Part shown: in pieces, positions 59,611 to 64,000 of the stretch
Position numbering within the stretch: position 1 is the first letter of the stretch
Layout of the letters: the number at the start of each line of letters is the position of its first letter
Assembly (NCBI RefSeq): GCF_024172185.1
Contig: NZ_JAMZEC010000001.1
Span: 3,596,001 to 3,660,000 of the forward strand
Length of the DNA stretch: 64,000 nucleotides
Reading direction: 5' to 3'
DNA from: Nonomuraea roseoviolacea subsp. carminata
Lineage (GTDB): Bacteria; Actinomycetota; Actinomycetes; Streptosporangiales; Streptosporangiaceae
Notes under the pieces: generated by a model
Told to the model about the DNA's origin: nothing
What the model saw: only the letters and a program-made list of their open reading frames with translations
The model's database searches: none
Translations under genes and position numbers: made by a program

Positions 59611-60155
59611 AGGTGCCTGCGGGTCCAGAAGCGCCTGGCCCGCTCCCCCGACAGCTCCGGCTCGTCCGGCGGCGACGGCTGCTGCACGATGACGACCGTC
59701 GTCCTGGCGTGGCGCGCGCAGTACATGCTGGTGGACGGCAGGAGCATGCGGCTGAGCAGCCCGCGCCGGCTGCGCCCGAGGACCAGCAGGTCGCCTTCGC
59801 GGGCGAGGTCCACCAGGTGGTAGCCGGGGTCGCCGACGCGGCCGACCACGACGGTGGTGAGGTCCTCCGGCATGCCGCCCGCCACGTCCTCGAACACCCC
59901 CGTGACGATCTCCGTGCAGCGCGCCTCCTCCCCCGCGCGCAGCGCCTGCTGCACCGGCAGCGCCTCGGGGAACGGGTGGACCGGCGCGCGACTGACGTGC
60001 ACCGCCACGAGTGCCATCCGGTGCAGCCGAGCGGCTCCGATGGCCCACGCCAGGGCCCAGCGCGAGGCCGGGGTCTCGTCGACCCCCACGATCAGCCTCG
60101 GCCCGCCGGGCAGGTCATGATCCACGGCACCCTCCTCGAAGGGGTACTCGACCAT
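59607..60155 (-). CDS. Universal stress protein
   Basis: The 182-residue protein has a single Usp domain: RLIVGVDETPASRWALAWAIGAA, then VVVGRVGDPGYHLVDLA and LLVLGRSRRGLLSRMLLPSTSMY. The ATP loop of the family is G-x2-G-x9-G(S/T); here the third Gly is Pro, so ATP binding may be weak or absent. AAGGAG precedes the ATG. It overlaps the PdxR stop by 4 bp. Role: stress survival, mechanism unknown. Confidence 0.88.
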   Translation of the reverse strand: MVEYPFEEGAVDHDLPGGPRLIVGVDETPASRWALAWAIGAARLHRMALVAVHVSRAPVHPFPEALPVQQALRAGEEARCTEIVTGVFEDVAGGMPEDLTTVVVGRVGDPGYHLVDLAREGDLLVLGRSRRGLLSRMLLPSTSMYCARHARTTVVIVQQPSPPDEPELSGERARRFWTRRHL

Positions 60156-60238
60156 ATTGCTCCTTGCCGCCGGTTACCTGAAGGTGGCACTTTGCGAACT
60201 CTGGAGTTGCCCGCTACCCCGGGGCGTAGCATGCGGGG

Positions 60239-63200
60239 GTGGAACGAGGCTGGGTGCAGCCCCGTCCCGCCCTCGACCGGCGGCTCGACGGGGCGCTGAC
60301 GCACAGGCTCACCACTTTGGTGGCCGCCACGGGCTACGGCAAGTCCCTCGCGTTATCCGGTTGGAGCGAGGCCGTCGGCGGCGTGCTCCACCGCCTCGGC
60401 CCCGCCGATCGTGACCTGCCGGTTCTCGCCGGAGCGCTGGCCGGGGCCCTCTCGGCCGCCGTCCCGGGGCTGCCGGCCGAGCTGGCCGCCGCCGCGGGGG
60501 CGCCGCTCGGGCCCGACGCCGACGAGCTGTCGCGGGGCGCGGCGCTGGCGGGCGCGCTGGCCGAGGCGCTGTCGGCGCGGCTGCGGCGCGGCCTGGCCCT
60601 GGTGCTCGACGGCCTGGACGTGGTCGCGGGCTCCCCCGGCTCGATCAGGTACGTGGAGACGCTGGTGCGGGCCGCTCCGCGCCATCTGCACGTGGTGACG
60701 GCCTCGCGCTCTCCCCTGCCGTTCCCGACGGCGCGGCTGCGCCAGGACCACGAGGTGCTGGCCTTCGACGCCTCGGATCTGGCGCTCACGCCGGACGAGA
60801 CCGCCGCGTGGGCCCGGGCCCGGCTGGGCGAGCCGGGGGCGGCGCTCGCCGGGACGCTGCACGAGGCGTGCGGCGGCTGGCCGGCCGCGGTGCAGGCCGC
60901 CCTCGACGCGCTCGCCCGGACCGACCCGGCCGAGTGGCGGCGGACGGCCGCCGGTCTGGCCGCCACCTCGGCCACGCTGGAACGGCTGACGCTCGCGGCG
61001 TTCCGCGACCTGCCGTCCGCCATGCGGGAGCTGCTGCGGGCGGCGACGGTCCTGCCCGTGCTGGCCGACGGCCTGGCCACCGCGCTCGGCGCGCCGCCGG
61101 ACACGCTCGCCGCGCTGGCGGGCCGCGGGCTGTTCCTCGACGCCGGGCCGGACGGCCACCGGCTGACCGCGACGAGCCGGCACGTGCTGGTACGGCACGC
61201 GCCGCTGGACCGGCACGAGGCGCACGACGTCGCCGCCGTGGCCGCCCGCTGGTACGCCGAGCACGACCGGCCCGAGGCGGCCCTGCGCGCCGCCGTGGAC
61301 ACCGGGCACGCCACGCTCGTCCTCTCGCTGCTCGGCACGTACGGCCGGCGGCTGGCCGAGCGCGGGGACGACGTGATCGCGGCGCTCGCGCTGCTGCCCG
61401 AGGCGACCCGGCGCTCCCCCGAGATGCTGCGGCTGGCGGGTGTCGCCGAGCAGAACCGCGGCGACTGGACCCGGGCCCGCGAGCTGCTGTCGGAGGTGGC
61501 GGAGGGGCCGGCGTTCGACGCGTTCGTGGCCCGGCGGCTGGGGCTCGTCGACCACCTGCGCGGTGACCTGGACGCGGCTCTCGCGATGTACGACCGGGGC
61601 ACGGCGTGGGGCACGCCGCCGGCGGACGCGGCGGCCTGCGCGGCGGCGTCGGCGTCGGTGCTGTGGCTGAAGGGCGACCGGGCGGGCTGCGCGGAGCTGG
61701 CGGACCGGGCACTGGAGCAGGCCGGCGCGCTGGGCGACCCCGGGGCGCTGGCCGCCGCCAACACCGTGCTGGCCATGCTCGCCGCGCTCGACGGCGACCG
61801 GCGGGCCAACGACGCCCACTACCTGCGGGCGCTGGAGTACGCCGAACGGGCGGGCGACATCGCCCAGCTCATCCGGATCCGGGCCAACCGCGCCTCCCGC
61901 CACCTCGACGAGGGCGCGTACGCGGAGGCGCTGGAGGAGACGGAGATCGCCGGGCGGCTGTCGGATCTGGTGGCGTTCGCCCCTTATGCCGCCTTGAACG
62001 TGGCGAACCGGGCCAAGGCGCTCATCGCGCTCGGACGGCTGGAGGAGGCGGCCGTGGACGCGGCCGACGCGGTGGCCCGGTGGGAGGCGATGGGGTCGCG
62101 CTTCGTCGCGTACGGGCTGGTCCGGCTGGCCGACGTGCACGCGCTGCGCGGCGACCGGGCGTCGGCGATCGCGCTCTACCGCCGGGTGGTGGCCGACGCC
62201 GCCGGCTCGGGGGAGGTGCAGGAGCTGTCGCACGCGCTGAACGCGCTGGCCGTGCTGCTCGCGGCGGACGATCCGGAGGAGGCGGCGCGGGTGGCCAAGG
62301 AGGCGCTGCGGCTCGCCGAGGGCATGGCCGGGGTGGAGGCCCGCCTGGCCGCGGCGCGCGTGGCGCTCGCGGCCGGACGGCCGGAGGAGGCGCGGGGACT
62401 GCTGGACGAGGCGGAGCGGGTGGCGGGCAGCCGCCGCGACCACGCGGCCCTGGCCGAGGCGGCGGAGCTGCGCGCCGAGCTGGACGGCGATCCTGTGCTC
62501 GCGGCCGAGGCGGTGCGCCGCTGGTCGGAGCTGCGCGACCCGGTCGGGCTGGCCAGGGCCGAGCTGGTGAGGGCCGAGCTGGTGAGGGCCGAGCTGGTGA
62601 GGGCGGAGCCGGCCGGATCGGAGGCCGCCGAAGTGGCCGCGGAGGTGGCCGCGGAGGTCCGGGAGCGCATGCACGCCATCGGCTGCCGCGCGCTCGACGA
62701 CCGCGTCGACGCCCTGCTCGCCCGGCGCGTCCCCGCCCCGGCGGGGCGGCTGGTGGTGGAGACGATGGGCACCTTCCGGGTGCTGCGCGACTCCGTGCCC
62801 GTGCCGCGCTCGGCCTGGCAGTCGCGCAAGGCCCGCGACCTGCTGAAGATCCTGGTCAGCCGGCGCGGCGGTCCGGTCGGCCGGGAACGGCTGGTCGAGC
62901 TGCTCTGGCCGGGCCAGGAGGACGACGCCGTCGGGCTGAAGCGGCTGAACGTCATGGTCTCCACGCTGCGGGCGGTCCTCGACCCGGCGCACGAGCGCCC
63001 GCCGGACGACGTCGTCGTCTCCGACGAGGGGGCGCTGCGGCTGGACCTGGCTCACGTCGAGGTGGACGTGGAGCGCTTCCTCGGGCTGGTGGCCGCCGCC
63101 GCGCGGCTCGACCAGGCGGGCCGGGAGGGGGAGGCGCTGGAGCGCTGGGCCGCCGCCGAGGCCGCGTACGGGGGCGACTTCTGCGAGGAGGACCCGTACG

Positions 63201-63478
63201 CCGACTGGGCCGTGGGGCTGCGCGAGCAGGCCCGGCACGCGTACGTGCAGGCCGCGGCCCGGCTCGCCGGGGAGCGGACCCGCCGCGGCCGGCACGACGA
63301 GGCGGCCCGCTACTGGCTGCGGCTGCTCGAACGCGACCCCTACGACGAGCGGGCCCACCTCGGGCTGGTCCGCGTGCTCGACCGGGCCGGCCGGCGCGGC
63401 GACGCGCGCCGGCGCTACCACCTGTACGCGGAGCGGATGCGCGAGCTGGACGTGGAGCCGATGCCGTACCCGGCCTGA
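60239..63478 (+). CDS. BTAD/SARP-like regulator with MalT-type ATPase
   Basis: The 1079-residue protein has a P-loop near the N-terminus (LVAATGYGKSLALSG, about 27-41) as in MalT/LAL proteins, then a long TPR array. The C-terminus holds a SARP-like OmpR winged helix (VETMGTFRVLRDSVPVPRSAWQSRKARDLLKILVSRRGG across ~840-880) and a bacterial transcriptional activator domain (VDVERFLGLVAAA to the end). It is a large ATP-dependent activator. A 15-bp unit repeated three times lies in the linker. The start is GTG with a poor ribosome site. Confidence 0.9.
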   Translation: MERGWVQPRPALDRRLDGALTHRLTTLVAATGYGKSLALSGWSEAVGGVLHRLGPADRDLPVLAGALAGALSAAVPGLPAELAAAAGAPLGPDADELSRGAALAGALAEALSARLRRGLALVLDGLDVVAGSPGSIRYVETLVRAAPRHLHVVTASRSPLPFPTARLRQDHEVLAFDASDLALTPDETAAWARARLGEPGAALAGTLHEACGGWPAAVQAALDALARTDPAEWRRTAAGLAATSATLERLTLAAFRDLPSAMRELLRAATVLPVLADGLATALGAPPDTLAALAGRGLFLDAGPDGHRLTATSRHVLVRHAPLDRHEAHDVAAVAARWYAEHDRPEAALRAAVDTGHATLVLSLLGTYGRRLAERGDDVIAALALLPEATRRSPEMLRLAGVAEQNRGDWTRARELLSEVAEGPAFDAFVARRLGLVDHLRGDLDAALAMYDRGTAWGTPPADAAACAAASASVLWLKGDRAGCAELADRALEQAGALGDPGALAAANTVLAMLAALDGDRRANDAHYLRALEYAERAGDIAQLIRIRANRASRHLDEGAYAEALEETEIAGRLSDLVAFAPYAALNVANRAKALIALGRLEEAAVDAADAVARWEAMGSRFVAYGLVRLADVHALRGDRASAIALYRRVVADAAGSGEVQELSHALNALAVLLAADDPEEAARVAKEALRLAEGMAGVEARLAAARVALAAGRPEEARGLLDEAERVAGSRRDHAALAEAAELRAELDGDPVLAAEAVRRWSELRDPVGLARAELVRAELVRAELVRAEPAGSEAAEVAAEVAAEVRERMHAIGCRALDDRVDALLARRVPAPAGRLVVETMGTFRVLRDSVPVPRSAWQSRKARDLLKILVSRRGGPVGRERLVELLWPGQEDDAVGLKRLNVMVSTLRAVLDPAHERPPDDVVVSDEGALRLDLAHVEVDVERFLGLVAAAARLDQAGREGEALERWAAAEAAYGGDFCEEDPYADWAVGLREQARHAYVQAAARLAGERTRRGRHDEAARYWLRLLERDPYDERAHLGLVRVLDRAGRRGDARRRYHLYAERMRELDVEPMPYPA
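62558..62602 (+). repeat. 15-bp unit repeated three times inside BTAD gene
   Basis: GCCGAGCTGGTGAGG occurs three times head to tail and encodes AELVR repeats in the linker before the winged helix. An EVAA duplication follows. It keeps frame, so its copy number can vary without truncation. Confidence 0.85.
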
Positions 63479-63562
63479 GCCGAAGCCGCCTGAACCCTGA
63501 GCCGGGCCCCGCCCGAACCCCACCTGAACCTGACCTGAACCGGGCGGCGAGATGGTGCGCCC

Positions 63563-63724
63563 ATGAGGACGGTCATCGTACGGCTGGTCGAGCCGGAGCA
63601 GTCCGGCGGCCAGCTCCGCGGGCTGCTCGAAGAGGTCGGGGGCGAACCGGTGCCGTTCCACGGGACCGAGGCCGCCCTCGACCTGCTGTACGCGGCGGCC
63701 GGGCTGCGCCGCGATCCGCCCTGA
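63563..63724 (+). CDS. Small protein, possibly paired with BTAD gene
   Basis: The 53-residue frame (MRTVIVRLVEPEQSGGQLRG, then LLEEVGGEPVPFHGTEAALDLLYAA...) starts at ATG 63563 and ends 46 bp before the LAL gene. The alternating pattern of a strand, helix, strand and helix is protein-like. No family is known to me. It may be co-transcribed with the BTAD or the LAL gene. Confidence is moderate because it is short. Confidence 0.5.
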   Translation: MRTVIVRLVEPEQSGGQLRGLLEEVGGEPVPFHGTEAALDLLYAAAGLRRDPP

Positions 63725-63772
63725 ACCTCCCGCGAACCTCCCTCGCGACCCTGGGTCGGGAGAGGAGGCACG

Positions 63773-64000
63773 ATGAGCGAGCAACTGGGGAGCTGCTGGC
63801 CGTTCGTCGGGCGAGGGGGACAGCTGGCGCGCGTGCGGGAGGCGCTGCGGGCGCGGGCCGGCGTCATGATCGTGGGCGAGGCCGGGGTCGGCAAGAGCAG
63901 GCTGGCGGCGCAGGCGCTGTCGGGGCTCGGCGGGTACGGGGTGGTCCGGGCGCTGGGCACGGCGACGGCGGCGACGATCCCGTTCGGCGCGTTCGCGCAC
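63773..64000 (+). CDS. LAL-type regulator, N-terminal part only
   Basis: The frame runs off the right edge after 76 codons. It starts at ATG 63773 after GAGAGGAGG. WPFVGRGGQLARVREALRAR, then VMIVGEAGVGKSRLAAQALSG, with the Walker A Lys-Ser, are typical of the STAND ATPase at the start of LAL/LuxR regulators. The C-terminal DNA-binding domain lies outside the window. Confidence 0.85.
   Translation, partial: MSEQLGSCWPFVGRGGQLARVREALRARAGVMIVGEAGVGKSRLAAQALSGLGGYGVVRALGTATAATIPFGAFAH

Noticed and set aside
56182..60048. A 1288-codon open frame on the minus strand
   Set aside because: It crosses several well-supported genes on both strands, is Arg/Gly/Pro-rich, and has no domain content. It is a shadow caused by high GC.
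60353..64000. A 1215-codon open frame opposite the BTAD gene
   Set aside because: It is antisense to a clear multi-domain regulator and has low-complexity composition; not a gene.
1..64000. CRISPR arrays, rRNA genes, complete insertion sequences and restriction systems
   Set aside because: I looked for evenly spaced repeats, rRNA motifs, transposase motifs and methylase/nuclease pairs; none was convincing.

Overview
This is a 64 kb piece of a very GC-rich actinomycete chromosome. Several features point to a filamentous actinomycete: a complete cvnABCD conservon, two LAL-type LuxR regulators, a BTAD/SARP-like regulator, two ECF sigma/CU044_5270-type modules, a DLW-39 gene close to tRNA-Ala, and a lanthipeptide locus. 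The overall flavour suggests Streptosporangiaceae (Nonomuraea-like), but that placement is inference, not proven by the sequence.

Layout. 0-8.2 kb: secreted and envelope proteins (HNH nuclease, M23 peptidase, lipoprotein), the first ECF sigma module and a cytochrome P450. 8.4-14.3 kb: a two-component pair, then the cvnABCD conservon on the minus strand. 14.4-20.9 kb: an S66 LD-carboxypeptidase, the second ECF sigma module, an erythromycin-esterase-like gene, and a TetR regulator divergent from a small membrane protein with two matching operators between them. 21.0-23.9 kb: a compact lanthipeptide locus made of one promoter, a 47-residue precursor gene that is easily missed, and an 854-residue lyase/kinase/cyclase enzyme with a Cys-Cys-Cys zinc site. 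24.0-27.0 kb: a LysR/MFS divergon and a DUF6348-like gene. 27.0-32.9 kb: a six-gene ribose-type operon (lacI-rbsK-rbsD-rbsB-rbsA-rbsC), tightly overlapped except for one 12-bp gap. 33-41.4 kb: small membrane proteins, a flavoprotein, a PhzF/LysR divergon, an L,D-transpeptidase, a Thr/Pro-rich secreted protein and a large LAL regulator. 41.5-51.0 kb: an M24-like protein, an HXXEE membrane protein, a metallo-beta-lactamase-fold enzyme, an ADP-ribosylglycohydrolase, a decayed response regulator, an amidohydrolase/LysR divergon and an MFS transporter.

51.1-55.05 kb looks like the remnant of an element that integrated into tRNA-Ala. An intact tRNA-Ala(TGC) and the C-terminal piece of a tyrosine recombinase lie at one end. 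A 32-bp direct copy of the tRNA 3' half lies at the other. Between them are a DHFR-like gene, two small cargo genes of lower GC, a broken TPR-regulator fragment and repeats. 55.1-64 kb returns to ordinary chromosome: phosphonatase-like hydrolase, DLW-39, MFS exporter, AhpD-like protein divergent from a PdxR/MocR regulator, universal stress protein, BTAD regulator and the start of another LAL regulator.

The most notable system is the lanA-lanL pair. The second is the tRNA-Ala element remnant with its dispersed GTCCGAGCGGAGCGAG repeat family.
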